From positions 1 through 25,730 of the forward strand of contig CALKWH010000317.1 of the NCBI GenBank assembly GCA_938004375.1: a stretch of DNA of 25,730 nucleotides, written 5' to 3'. A program made the position numbers and the translations under genes. This document shows positions 1 to 7,529 of this stretch, piece by piece. Below the pieces are notes generated by a model that saw nothing but the letters and a program-made list of their open reading frames with translations, had not been told where the DNA came from and ran no database searches. The stretch's first letter is position 1. Every line of letters begins with the position of its first letter. The DNA is from an uncultured Pseudomonadota bacterium (GTDB lineage Bacteria; Myxococcota_A; Polyangia; HGW-17).

Positions 1-28
1 GGAGTTCAGACGTGTGCTCTTCCGATCT
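1..28. other. Sequencing adapter (Illumina TruSeq-type), not genomic
   Basis: The first 28 bases match the 3' part of the common TruSeq read-2 adapter and end in its invariant GCTCTTCCGATCT core. Genomic sequence starts at about base 29. The adapter was left in during assembly, so this end is artificial and the gene next to it is cut by the contig boundary. Any reading frame that begins inside it is spurious. Confidence 0.97.
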
Positions 29-321
29 CGGAGCCCGACGAGCTCGATCGCCGGGTTGATCGAGAGGGCGCGCTCGCGCAGCACCTCGACCTTCGGGCGG
101 CCCACGGTGGCGAGCGTGGCGTGGAGCTGGCGGTTGAGGTTGGTCACCTCGACGCGGTCGTCGTCGACGAGCACGAGGCGCCCGACGCCGGCGCGCACCA
201 GCCCCTCGACCACGTACGAGCCCACGCCGCCGATGCCGAACACGGCCACCCGCTTCGTGCGCAGACGCTCGAGTCCGGCGGCGCCGATGAGGAGCTCGGT
301 TCGGGAGAAGGCGTGCGGCAT
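29..321 (-). CDS. tcdA: tRNA threonylcarbamoyladenosine dehydratase (TcdA/CsdL, ThiF-HesA family), 5' part only
   Basis: This is the first ~97 codons of an E1-like enzyme that uses ATP to cyclise t6A37 of ANN-decoding tRNAs into ct6A. The ATG is at 321-319. What is visible is an N-terminal helix with an FSRTELLIG element, then the glycine-rich nucleotide-binding loop GIGGVGSYVVEGLVRAG, the LVLVDDDRVEVTNLNRQLHA segment with the adenylylation Asn/Arg/Gln residues, and the GRPKVEVLRER...INP block. This matches the TcdA N-terminal domain better than ThiF or MoeB, because the EGLxRAGVG and INRQ-type spacing are TcdA-like. The catalytic C-terminal part lies beyond the adapter junction. It is divergent from the next gene, with 95 bases between the two starts. 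The family call is secure; full-length function cannot be checked here. Confidence 0.88.
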
Positions 322-406
322 GGGGACCTCGGGGACGGAGAGCGCCGTCCGGACGAAAGTTTATGCTGGAAAAATCCCGACGGCGCAAGTAGTTTCAAGA
401 CACCCC

Positions 407-413
407 AGGAGGT
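407..413 (+). promoter_or_regulatory. Strong ribosome binding site for the PNGase F-like gene
   Basis: AGGAGGT is a seven-base match to the anti-Shine-Dalgarno sequence, three bases before the ATG at 417. It fixes this start and gives the complete lipoprotein signal peptide. No convincing -35/-10 pair was found in the 95-base divergent gap; the best -10-like hexamer is TATGCT at 362-367, without a good -35. Confidence 0.7.
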
Positions 414-416
414 CCC

Positions 417-2078
417 ATGAACGCCAAGCGGTCCTTTTCCCTGCACATCCTGCTCCTGCTAGCCCTGGTACTGGCGACCCTCGCCTGCGACGACGACGTG
501 CACCGGCCGGCGACCGACGGCGGTGTCGACGCCTCGGATCTGCTCGACGCCGACGCGGGGGACGGCGGGGTCGAACCGAACCCGGCCTGCGAGGAGCTGG
601 GCCTTCCCACGGCCGCCTTCCTCGAGGCGGCGCCCTCGTCCGCCAAGAAGGCCGTCGCCGCGGACTTCACCGTGGCCACCACCGAGGGGGACTGGACCTT
701 CTCCGAGCGGTTCACCGGGTGCGACAACTACCTGTTCCTCCAGGACCAGCCCCGCCAGGAACAGGACTGGGGCGCCGTGCTCTGGACCCGGGACGTGGAG
801 GATCTGCTGTACCTGCTGCCGAAGAACACCCACGTGTTTTTCGTCTCGGTGCTCACCGACGAGGCCGCGCGGGCGGCCGAGCTCGAGGCCCTGCAGGGGC
901 GCGTCGCGTCGGCCCTCGCCGGGTTGGAGGCTGCCGACGCCCAATGGTGGGGCGCGCGGATCCACTATCTTACCGACGCGGCGGGCGCTCTGCCGTCGTA
1001 CCTGGGAGAACTGATGCGGGATCCGGGCTGGGGATTCGGGATCGACCGTTTCCAGCGCCTCCGCTACATCGGCTCCTACGCCGACCCTAGGCGGTACGAC
1101 GAAGGCCAGCAGTGGTTCGGGCCGAACCTGGCCATGGCCGCCAACGAGGCCGTCCATTACAACTTCGAGGCCACCCGCGAGGCCGCGCTGGCGGCCCGTC
1201 GCCCGACGGTGGTGACCGTGTTCGACCAGGTCGTGGCCTCCAGCGACGCCACCGCCCTCGTCGAGCTGCCGTCAGCCGCCGAGCTCGCAGCGTTCGACAC
1301 CCTGGAGCTGGATCTCACGATGGACTGCGACGGCGAAGGCGAGGTGGGCTTCTGCCCGGCCTGGGACTCCATCGTCACCCTGATGCTGTGCGACGAGGGC
1401 GATCCCGACACCTGTCCCACCGAATTCGGACGCTGGATCACCACCTACCACCGGGAGGGACGCTGGGTCATCGACGCCAGCGCGCTGCTCCCGCTCTTGG
1501 CCGCGGGCGGTCCGCGGGGCTTCCGCTTCGCCGGCTACGAGACCTACGTCGTGACGCTGAAGCTCCGCTTCTCCTCCTCTGGGGGGGCGCTGCGGCCGGT
1601 CGCCGTGTTCCCGCTGTGGGCGGGCAACCGCGTCTTCGACGAGACCTACAACGACACGTTCGCCCCCGTGGACGTGCCCATTCCGGCCACGGCCACCCGC
1701 GTGGAGCTGGTCACCGCCATCACCGGCCACGGCATGTCCATGCCGGGCAACTGCGCCGAGTTCTGCAACACCACCCACACCTTCACCGTGGGCGGCTCGG
1801 ACTTCGTCGTCGACTTCCCCAACGTGTACGACCAGTTCGGCTGCTTCAAGCAGGTGAAGGACGGCACCGTGCCCAACCAGTACGGCACCTGGTGGTACGG
1901 CCGCTCGGGTTGGTGTCCGGGCAAGGAGGTCCCCTTCCGGTCCACCGACATCACGACTGCGGTGGTCCCGGGCCAGGTCGCGACCTTCACCTACACCGGC
2001 CTGTATCAGGGCGCCCCGTACAGCGGCGACAACTGGCGCTACATCGACATGACTTCATGGGTGACGATCTACGAGTGA
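417..2078 (+). CDS. Lipoprotein with peptide-N-glycosidase F-like domain
   Basis: The 553-residue protein has a type II signal peptide with lipobox LATLAC (Cys24) followed by an Asp-rich linker. Residues ~270-553 align by eye with both halves of Flavobacterium PNGase F, the amidase that releases N-glycans from Asn. Matches include CPAWDS (PNGase F CDEWDR), EFGRWITTY (EIGRFITPY), GYETY (YTETW), ITGHG...NCAEFCNTTHTF (ISGWGH...GCAEWCFRTHTI) and RSGWCPGKEVPFR (RAGWCPGMAVPTR). The three essential acids of PNGase F, Asp60, Glu118 and Glu206, correspond to Asp317, Glu375 and Glu448, so the active site appears intact. Residues ~80-205 form an extra N-terminal domain that starts like a redoxin (DFTVATTEGDWTFSE) but has no CxxC; its role is inferred only. 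The start is set by the upstream AGGAGGT. It is probably anchored in the envelope and acts on glycoproteins outside the cytoplasm. Family assignment is strong; the substrate is unknown. Confidence 0.85.
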   Translation: MNAKRSFSLHILLLLALVLATLACDDDVHRPATDGGVDASDLLDADAGDGGVEPNPACEELGLPTAAFLEAAPSSAKKAVAADFTVATTEGDWTFSERFTGCDNYLFLQDQPRQEQDWGAVLWTRDVEDLLYLLPKNTHVFFVSVLTDEAARAAELEALQGRVASALAGLEAADAQWWGARIHYLTDAAGALPSYLGELMRDPGWGFGIDRFQRLRYIGSYADPRRYDEGQQWFGPNLAMAANEAVHYNFEATREAALAARRPTVVTVFDQVVASSDATALVELPSAAELAAFDTLELDLTMDCDGEGEVGFCPAWDSIVTLMLCDEGDPDTCPTEFGRWITTYHREGRWVIDASALLPLLAAGGPRGFRFAGYETYVVTLKLRFSSSGGALRPVAVFPLWAGNRVFDETYNDTFAPVDVPIPATATRVELVTAITGHGMSMPGNCAEFCNTTHTFTVGGSDFVVDFPNVYDQFGCFKQVKDGTVPNQYGTWWYGRSGWCPGKEVPFRSTDITTAVVPGQVATFTYTGLYQGAPYSGDNWRYIDMTSWVTIYE

Positions 2079-2127
2079 GCGCGCTGGTCAGGTTCGATGA
2101 TCCCGTGCCAGAGTCCAATTCCATCTT

Positions 2128-2142
2128 ACCCGCGAAGCGGGT
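2128..2142. repeat. Short perfect hairpin between convergent genes
   Basis: ACCCGC-GAA-GCGGGT forms a perfect 6-bp stem with a three-base loop, 50 bases after the stop of the PNGase F-like gene. No T tract follows on either strand, so it is not a canonical Rho-independent terminator, although its position between converging genes fits a role in transcription ending. Confidence 0.45.
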
Positions 2143-2155
2143 TGACCGACTGTAG

Positions 2156-2202
2156 CCCATGGTTGGTCCCGCGACCGTCTTCGGTCGCCGGCCTACCGTG
2201 GG
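2156..2202. repeat. 47-nt extended imperfect stem-loop between convergent genes
   Basis: The outer stem pairs 2156-2163 with 2195-2202 (8 bp, one G-T wobble). A middle stem pairs 2165-2168 with 2190-2193. The inner hairpin 2171-2188 is GCGACCG-TCTT-CGGTCGC, a perfect 7-bp stem. Read on the minus strand it lies just after a T-rich run, and on the plus strand it is followed by an A-rich run (about 2203-2221), so it lacks the trailing U tract of a standard terminator. It could be a bidirectional transcript end or processing structure, or an independent structured element. Confidence 0.5.
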
Positions 2203-2289
2203 AAAACATCAAAAGAAAAAAATGACCCAAAGTCCTTCTGCCGCACGTTGCAGGAATTACCGACGGTATCATGGAACATGACCACGTCC

Positions 2290-3504
2290 TCAGTACGTCT
2301 CGCCGCGCCAGCGCTCGAACCCCAGGGCGGGGTCGTAGCCGGGCTCGTTGTCCGCGCAGATGCCCTGGGGACCGTCGGGGATCAGGCACCAGGCGTTGCC
2401 CCGTCCGCACTTGCCCTCGGCGCCGTAGCAGAAGCTGGCGAACAGGTAGTCCTCGTACTGGTCCGCGTTCTCGAAGATGAGCGTGTAGGTGGGGTCGTAG
2501 ACGCGGCCGTTGACCTCGACGAGGCCGTGGTCGCCGTAGCGCCAGACCTTCGATTCGCGCCCCAGGGCGGCGATGTCGATGGTCTGGTACATCGAGTACC
2601 AGTCCGGCGTGGGGTTGGGGAAGATGAAGATCAGGTAGTTCGCGTCGATGCCCTGGGTCTCGACCAGGTCCATGAAGAAACCGTAGAACTCGCCGCAGGC
2701 GGACTGCTTGTAGTCCAGGAAGACCTCGGCCTTGTTGGTGTAGGGCACCGGCCGCACGAGGGAGCCGTAGCGGTAGCCCAGGGGCACGAGCTTCGTCATG
2801 GACAGCAGCAGGGTGTCGGCGAGCTGGTTCTCGGTGGCCTCGCCGAGGTCCTCGAAGGTGCCGTCGAGCCACTCGCACCCCCAGCGGAGGATCTGCTGGT
2901 AGAGCTTGGTGTTGGGCAAGGGCGCCTTCCAGGTCTGGGCGAGCTCGGTGTGGGTGATCCGGCTGGTGGAGACGCCGTCGGCGACGTAGGTGTGCGTGAG
3001 CTCCAGGCGATAAAGACGGGCCGTGTCGTGGGGAAGGGACGCGGCGGCCACCTGGACGGGTGCGTAGCCTTCACCGAGGAACGCCAGGTCTCCCTGGGCG
3101 TGGAGAAACGGGGTGCGGTTCCCGGCCGCGTCCACGAGGACGCCGTCGTACTCGTAGGTGCCCGCGGGGGGCGCGCCGTCGCCCACCCACTCCGGCTGGA
3201 ACGTGAGAAGCGGCGTCGCGTCCGAGGCGTAAGCGGCCATGTGGTTGCGCTCGGGCAGCACCTCGAGACCGTCCACCCGGGCCTCGCCCATCACCACGAG
3301 GGTGTCCCCCACCGCGACGTTGGGCGTGTCCCAATCGGGACCGGTGATCTCGTAATGGATGCGCCCGCCGCCGCCGAAGTCGATCTGTCCGGTGCGCAGC
3401 GGATCTTCGAGCAGCGGCAGCTTCTTCTCTTGTGGCTCGTCACAGGCGGCCAGCGTCGGGAGCAGGCCGAGCAGGAACAGGGAAAACAGACAGGTGCGGG
3501 TCAT
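2290..3504 (-). CDS. Lipoprotein with transglutaminase-like (papain-fold) domain
   Basis: Starting at the ATG at 3504-3502 (GGAGGG six bases upstream on the minus strand), the product is 404 residues. It has lipobox LAAC with Cys21, and Asp at +2. The N-terminal half, residues ~40-200, looks like an immunoglobulin-like beta domain. The C-terminal half has the transglutaminase-like order Cys-His-Asp: Cys270 in QSACGEFYGFFMDLVETQGI, His326 in YGDHGLVEVNG and Asp337 in VYDPTY. The CGEF...GI and H..VEV.G..YDPT patterns are the family hallmarks. Bacterial members are usually cysteine peptidases or amide-processing enzymes rather than true cross-linkers. A further in-frame ATG nine codons upstream has no signal-peptide logic and was not chosen. 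It is the third of three minus-strand lipoprotein genes. The specific substrate is unknown. Confidence 0.7.
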   Translation of the reverse strand: MTRTCLFSLFLLGLLPTLAACDEPQEKKLPLLEDPLRTGQIDFGGGGRIHYEITGPDWDTPNVAVGDTLVVMGEARVDGLEVLPERNHMAAYASDATPLLTFQPEWVGDGAPPAGTYEYDGVLVDAAGNRTPFLHAQGDLAFLGEGYAPVQVAAASLPHDTARLYRLELTHTYVADGVSTSRITHTELAQTWKAPLPNTKLYQQILRWGCEWLDGTFEDLGEATENQLADTLLLSMTKLVPLGYRYGSLVRPVPYTNKAEVFLDYKQSACGEFYGFFMDLVETQGIDANYLIFIFPNPTPDWYSMYQTIDIAALGRESKVWRYGDHGLVEVNGRVYDPTYTLIFENADQYEDYLFASFCYGAEGKCGRGNAWCLIPDGPQGICADNEPGYDPALGFERWRGETY

Positions 3505-3522
3505 CGTGCGCCCTCCGGCGTC

Positions 3523-3550
3523 TTTATACAACGCTTTTGGCTGTGCGCAA
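3523..3550 (-). promoter_or_regulatory. Candidate sigma-70-type promoter for the transglutaminase-like lipoprotein
   Basis: On the minus strand TTGCGC (3550-3545) is followed after 16 bases by TATAAA (3528-3523). The -10 is close to consensus and the -35 shares TTG. The predicted transcript start near 3516 would leave a very short leader that barely includes the ribosome binding site, which lowers confidence. Confidence 0.4.
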
Positions 3551-3567
3551 CTGCTTAGGGTGGATCG

Positions 3568-3595
3568 TCGAAATCGAAATCGAAATCGAAATCGA
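3568..3595. repeat. Hexanucleotide tandem repeat (TCGAAA)
   Basis: Four perfect copies of TCGAAA plus TCGA stand head to tail in the 125-base gap between two minus-strand lipoprotein genes, 17 bases upstream of the candidate -35 of the downstream gene. The repeat is AT-richer than its surroundings and outside any supported coding frame. Because it lies beside a promoter, copy-number change could alter expression, but that is only inferred. Confidence 0.9.
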
Positions 3596-3629
3596 GGCCC
3601 CAGCTCTTCATCGCTGTCCTCGTAGGCGA

Positions 3630-5696
3630 TTACTCCAAAGTGAGGCTGTAGTCCCCCTGGGCGCCGGCGTAGCCGTAGACGCGCAGGGTGAAGCTGCCCG
3701 CGCCGGCCGAGACGGTCTCGGTGTCGGAGGTGCCCTGGCTGGTCTGCACGACGGTGCCGTTCTGCAGCAGCTGGAGGTCGAGGTCGCCGGCGGCGTGGGA
3801 GAAGGTGATCGTCGCGGTGAAGGGCCCGGTCGCGGTGAAGGTGAACCAGTCCTCGTCGGCTTCGCAGATTCGCAGGTCAGTGAGGCTGCCCGGCGTGACC
3901 GGCGTGGCCGCCGTGGGCGCGTTGTTGGGCTCGGCGTCGTCGGTGCATTCGGAGCCGGTGTCCCCCACCTCGCACCAGGGGATGGCGGCGTGGACGGCCT
4001 CGGTGTCGTCGGTCACCGCGCGCTGCGGGCAGGCCTCGTCCTCGGACCAGGCCACCCACTGGTAGCCGCGGCCGGTGGACTCCGCGTACAGCCGGAAGGT
4101 CTCGTAGCCGCCGCCGGTGGCCTTGAAGACCACGGGATCGGCGCAGGTCTCCTCCTGCAGGCCCTGGTTGTAGTCCATGATGATCTGGTACATCGCCGAG
4201 GTGCTGTGGTTCCAGCAGCAGGTCTTGGACTGCTGGTACACCAGCTCGGCGAACACGTAGTCGTCGAACGTGCGCTCGGCGCGGTCGGTGGCGGCGCGGT
4301 CGGTGCCGAAGTGTTCGGCGTTGACGGCGTAGAGCTTCTCGAAGGCGGCCTCGCGGCGGGTGCGGGCGGCGCAGGAGGCGGGGTACTGCTTCAGGTGGTT
4401 GCGGGCGTCGGCGATCATCTGTCGGTAGGCCTCGCGCAGGGTGGCCGGGTCCACCTCGCCGAGGAGATCCTCGAACTGGGCGGGGCGGGCGGCGATGCGC
4501 TCGAGGTCGGTGTCGTTGATCCACGAGCTCTCGTCGGCGGCCATCCAGGAGTTGGTCCACCGGCCGCCCACGTTCTTGGCCACGCGCCAGCGCTTGAGGC
4601 CGCCGCCCAGCGCTGCGTAGGCCTCGCCGTCCCAGTTCTCGCCAGGGCCACCGCCGTTGGCGCTGGTGAAGTTGTCCTTGGTGTAGGTCGGCGTCTCCCA
4701 CTTGGGCTGGCGACGCGGCATGGAGCCGGACACGATGTTGGCCTCGAAGTTCCCGCCCTCGAGGGCGGTGACGTTCTTCACGACCATGACGTGCCCGATG
4801 CCCTGGCGCTGCCAGCGGTGGACCAGGATGTCCCCGGTGCGCAGGGCCTCGGGCTTGAGATTGTAGGTGTTCATCGAGCTCGAGAGGTTCACCGAGCCGA
4901 AGTACGTGAGCACCAGGCGCATGAAGTGCCCGACACGCTTGTTCAGGAAGATCTCGTCGAAGTAATGGCCGCCGCGCTGGGCGCCCGAGCCCGTGAGGAA
5001 GGTCATGGTGTCGCCGTCACCCACGGCGCGGGAGCGCAGCAGGTCGTCCTTGGGCCAGTTGGCGATGATGTAGTCGTTCGTCTTGCCGGCGAACTTGGAG
5101 GTGTGGTCCTTGTAGGCCGTCTTGTACAGCGGAGTGGTCTTGTAGCGGCCGGCGGCGTTGCGCGCGCCCATGTGGCCGAACCAGAGCTTGCCCGAGGCGT
5201 CCACGGCCTGCAGGTAGAACGGCAGGTTGTACCAGGACGCGAAGGTGATGCGCAGGAACATGGCCACCTCGGCGCACTCGAGGCGCGGGGCGGGCAGCTC
5301 CTTGCCCCACGGGGTCTTCAGGATGAACGTCTGGTACGAGGTCTCCCAGCCCGGGGTCATGCCCATGGACTGGACCCACAGGGAGTACTTCTCGTCCCAG
5401 GAGAGCCCGGAGTTCGCCGGCCAGGCCATGCCGGCCTTCTTGGCCTCGGTGGTGCCGCGGTCCTCCCACTGGTTCTTCACCTCCCAGACGGCGGTGTCGG
5501 AGGTGTCGGCGCTCACCGGGGGGCCCGGCGTGCCGGCGCTGTCGGCCTTGCCCAGGCGCTCCTCATCGGGCTCGATGGCGCCGTCGATGCCCCAGTCGTC
5601 GGCGGGCGCGGGCTCGTCGGAGCAGGAAATGAGGGCCCCCATGGCGAGGGTGATGAGCAACAGGCAGAGAGTGGACCGCAGGGACCGGGACAGCAT
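3630..5696 (-). CDS. Lipoprotein with papain-like (NlpC/CHAP-type) domain and C-terminal PPC domain
   Basis: The 688-residue product begins at an ATG with GGAGGT seven bases upstream. The signal peptide ends in ALISC (Cys25). After a low-complexity linker, residues ~75-330 contain RLECAEVAMFLRI (Cys141), then ALRTGDILVHRW, then GIGHVMVVKN (His302). The order Cys, GD, GHV is that of papain-fold NlpC/P60 and CHAP-type amidases and peptidases, but the overall length and insertions are unusual, so the exact family is uncertain. The C-terminal ~100 residues (DAEPNN...DEDWFTFT...GDLDLQLL...YGYAGAQGDYSLTLE) form a bacterial pre-peptidase C-terminal (PPC) beta-sandwich, usually an adjunct of secreted peptidases. 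Several Cys residues in the middle (CCWNHS, EETC) may form disulfides. It sits 81 bases downstream of the next minus-strand lipoprotein. Function beyond a probable secreted hydrolase is not claimed. Confidence 0.6.
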   Translation of the reverse strand: MLSRSLRSTLCLLLITLAMGALISCSDEPAPADDWGIDGAIEPDEERLGKADSAGTPGPPVSADTSDTAVWEVKNQWEDRGTTEAKKAGMAWPANSGLSWDEKYSLWVQSMGMTPGWETSYQTFILKTPWGKELPAPRLECAEVAMFLRITFASWYNLPFYLQAVDASGKLWFGHMGARNAAGRYKTTPLYKTAYKDHTSKFAGKTNDYIIANWPKDDLLRSRAVGDGDTMTFLTGSGAQRGGHYFDEIFLNKRVGHFMRLVLTYFGSVNLSSSMNTYNLKPEALRTGDILVHRWQRQGIGHVMVVKNVTALEGGNFEANIVSGSMPRRQPKWETPTYTKDNFTSANGGGPGENWDGEAYAALGGGLKRWRVAKNVGGRWTNSWMAADESSWINDTDLERIAARPAQFEDLLGEVDPATLREAYRQMIADARNHLKQYPASCAARTRREAAFEKLYAVNAEHFGTDRAATDRAERTFDDYVFAELVYQQSKTCCWNHSTSAMYQIIMDYNQGLQEETCADPVVFKATGGGYETFRLYAESTGRGYQWVAWSEDEACPQRAVTDDTEAVHAAIPWCEVGDTGSECTDDAEPNNAPTAATPVTPGSLTDLRICEADEDWFTFTATGPFTATITFSHAAGDLDLQLLQNGTVVQTSQGTSDTETVSAGAGSFTLRVYGYAGAQGDYSLTLE

Positions 5697-5741
5697 GAGA
5701 CGACCTCCATGTCGTTTGCGTGCGCGTTGACGCAGCGCGGT

Positions 5742-5770
5742 AACATGCCGCCGATGTGGGGAAAAGTCAA
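5742..5770 (-). promoter_or_regulatory. Candidate promoter for the papain-like lipoprotein
   Basis: Minus strand TTGACT (5770-5765), 17 bases, then CATGTT (5747-5742). The -35 matches five of six consensus bases and the spacing is ideal, but the -10 matches only three. It begins eight bases after the preceding gene's stop, which suggests the gene need not rely only on read-through. Confidence 0.35.
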
Positions 5771-5777
5771 GAAAAAG

Positions 5778-7382
5778 CTACCACTCCACCAGCATCCGGG
5801 TGAACTCCATCTGGGCATGGAAGTGATAAACCTCGGCGCCCTCGGGGCTCACGTGGAAGGTGCCCAGGCCGCCCTGGTTGAACCAGCCGCCCGCGGTCAT
5901 GAGCAGCACGCGGCCCTGACCCACGGCGTACTCGCAGAGCACGTCGCACGAGCCGTCGTCGCCGGTGGCCGTCCACAGGGCGTGGCCGGGGCAGGTGAGC
6001 GCCGGGCACGCGGGGAAGGTGTGGGTCTGGCCGCGCAGCGGCAGCTCGAGGGTCACGCCTTCCACGGTGGGGGCGTAGGTGCCCGCGGCGTAGGACCAGG
6101 GTGCGCCGTCGGCGTCGCGCAGACCCGCCTCGGGCACGAAGCGGTCGAGGAAGGCGGCGGTGGCCGGGGTCACCCGGGCGGGGTCCTGCACCAGCACCAC
6201 CTGGCCGCCGGCGGCGAGCACGGCGTCGGCCTCGGCCAGCGCGCTCGCGTCCACGGTGTCGATGGGATCCGCCACCAGGAAGGCGTCGGGCAGGTAGTCC
6301 AGCGGCGCGCGGGTGGCGTGGGCGATCATGTCCGCGTGGCGGCTCAGGTTGATCAGGAACGTGAAGTGGTCGGTGTCCTCGAACACCTGGGACATGGAGA
6401 AGCGATCCGCGCGGGTGTCGATGCGCAGGTGGAAGCCGTCCGGGCGGCGCAGGCGCAGGGGGGGGCCCTCGTGCTCCCGTTTGGCGAGCCACTCCAGGGC
6501 GTTGAAGGCGATCTTGTGGTTGTCGATGAAGTACAGGTACGGATTGCCGAAGATGTTCTGGTCCCCGATGACGAACACGCGCCCGGCGCCGTACTCCACC
6601 GCCGCGGTCACCGCGAGCGGGCCGTGGTCCTCGTCCTCGTCGTAGATCCAGTTCCCGTACATGCCCACCGGCTTCTCCTCGTTGTCCGGGTTCCAGAAGT
6701 CGCCCCAGCCCAGTTCGGAGATGAAGCCCAGCCCGCCTGCGGAGTCCATGGTGCCGCCGGTGAGGAACGAGATCTCTGTGACGCCGGCGGTCACCGGGTG
6801 TTCCACGAAGTCGTCGATGAGGATCCAGGCCTTCCCCTCGACGGAGTGGGCGCCCTCGTCCACGGCGGACTCGTAGCGGATGGTGATCCCCATCTCGGTG
6901 AGGAAGCGGTTCACGCGCTCGGCGTGACGGTAGACGTTGGTGTGGTCGGCCACCAGGAAGAGCCCGCCGCCGCCGTGCACGAACTCCACGATGGCCCGGC
7001 GCTCGGCTTCCGTGAAGTCCGGGCGCGTGTCGTGGACGAGGTTGATCACCAGCACGTCATAGTCCGCGAGCACCGCGGCCGTGAGGTAGCCGCCGGTGAT
7101 GCGGTCGTGGGGATAGCCGTTGGCGTTGGCGTGGTTGAAGAAGCGGGTGTATCCGTAGGTGTCCGAGTAGCGGAACGAGGCCTCGCTGAGGATCAGCGAG
7201 CTGCGTTGTTTGGTGGAATGGATGTTGTCCTCGAGCACCCGGGTGATCGGGCCGTCATAGCCCTCGGGGACGGTGCCCCCCACCACGATCTCCTGGTTCT
7301 CGCGCACGTCCTCCTCGTCGCAGGCGGGGAGTCCGATGGAAAGGAGGATAAGAGAAGCAATCAGAAAGTGGATTCGCTGCAT
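5778..7382 (-). CDS. Lipoprotein with glutamine-amidotransferase-like (DUF4350/GldG-like) domain
   Basis: The 534-residue product has a lipoprotein signal peptide with lipobox GLPAC (Cys21, Asp at +2); GAGGT lies six bases before the ATG. Residues ~60-300 read as a class I glutamine-amidotransferase-like alpha/beta fold: LADYDVLVINLV, then DFTEAERRAIVEFVHGGGGLFLVADHT, and later YGAGRVFVIGDQNIFGN and NALEWLAKRE. This is the pattern of DUF4350 and gliding-type 'auxiliary' domains, which bind ligands and lack the catalytic Cys nucleophile. The C-terminal part, ~330-534, repeats a similar alternating pattern (YLPDAFLVADPIDTVD, AVLAAGGQVVLVQD, YAVGQGRVLLMTAGGWFNQGG) and may be a second, degenerate copy. 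Function is unknown; a sensor or carbohydrate-binding role is possible. It is the first gene of the minus-strand lipoprotein series. Confidence 0.55.
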   Translation of the reverse strand: MQRIHFLIASLILLSIGLPACDEEDVRENQEIVVGGTVPEGYDGPITRVLEDNIHSTKQRSSLILSEASFRYSDTYGYTRFFNHANANGYPHDRITGGYLTAAVLADYDVLVINLVHDTRPDFTEAERRAIVEFVHGGGGLFLVADHTNVYRHAERVNRFLTEMGITIRYESAVDEGAHSVEGKAWILIDDFVEHPVTAGVTEISFLTGGTMDSAGGLGFISELGWGDFWNPDNEEKPVGMYGNWIYDEDEDHGPLAVTAAVEYGAGRVFVIGDQNIFGNPYLYFIDNHKIAFNALEWLAKREHEGPPLRLRRPDGFHLRIDTRADRFSMSQVFEDTDHFTFLINLSRHADMIAHATRAPLDYLPDAFLVADPIDTVDASALAEADAVLAAGGQVVLVQDPARVTPATAAFLDRFVPEAGLRDADGAPWSYAAGTYAPTVEGVTLELPLRGQTHTFPACPALTCPGHALWTATGDDGSCDVLCEYAVGQGRVLLMTAGGWFNQGGLGTFHVSPEGAEVYHFHAQMEFTRMLVEW

Positions 7383-7414
7383 GGGTTACCTCGAAGTCGT
7401 CCTGGGCCGTTTCG

Positions 7415-7436
7415 GCCGGCCTCTACTTCGGCCGGC
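7415..7436. repeat. Inverted repeat in the divergent intergenic region
   Basis: GCCGGCC (7415-7421) and GGCCGGC (7430-7436) form a 7-bp inverted repeat with an 8-base spacer in the 168-base gap between the divergent GATase-like and Cys-rich/RCC1 lipoprotein genes. It would lie in the leader of the minus-strand gene. It could be an operator or a leader hairpin, but GC-rich palindromes arise easily at this composition. Confidence 0.4.
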
Positions 7437-7500
7437 ACGGTGGTGTATCATGGACCAACTTTCGGGAAATGCAAGTCCCGAGGCCGATCCTTCATCGACG

Positions 7501-7529
7501 TTGTCTTTTCGGGGATTTTTTTCTACAAT
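7501..7529 (+). promoter_or_regulatory. Candidate sigma-70-type promoter for the Cys-rich/RCC1 lipoprotein
   Basis: TTGTCT (7501-7506), a 17-base T-rich spacer, then TACAAT (7524-7529), 21 bases upstream of the ATG at 7551. The -10 matches five of six consensus bases and the local AT-rich stretch stands out in a GC-rich region. The predicted start near 7536 leaves a short leader with GGAGTG at 7539-7544. Confidence 0.55.

Noticed and set aside
14..1090. Plus-strand frame beginning inside the left adapter
   Set aside because: Its first codons are adapter sequence and the rest is Arg/Ser/Pro-rich shadow of tcdA and the PNGase F-like gene.
2248..3558. 436-codon plus-strand frame
   Set aside because: It is antisense to the transglutaminase-like lipoprotein, which has a signal peptide, catalytic residues and a ribosome binding site; the plus frame shows no domain.
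3568..3595. Start of a CRISPR array
   Set aside because: The hexamer copies are contiguous and have no spacers; no cas gene is present.
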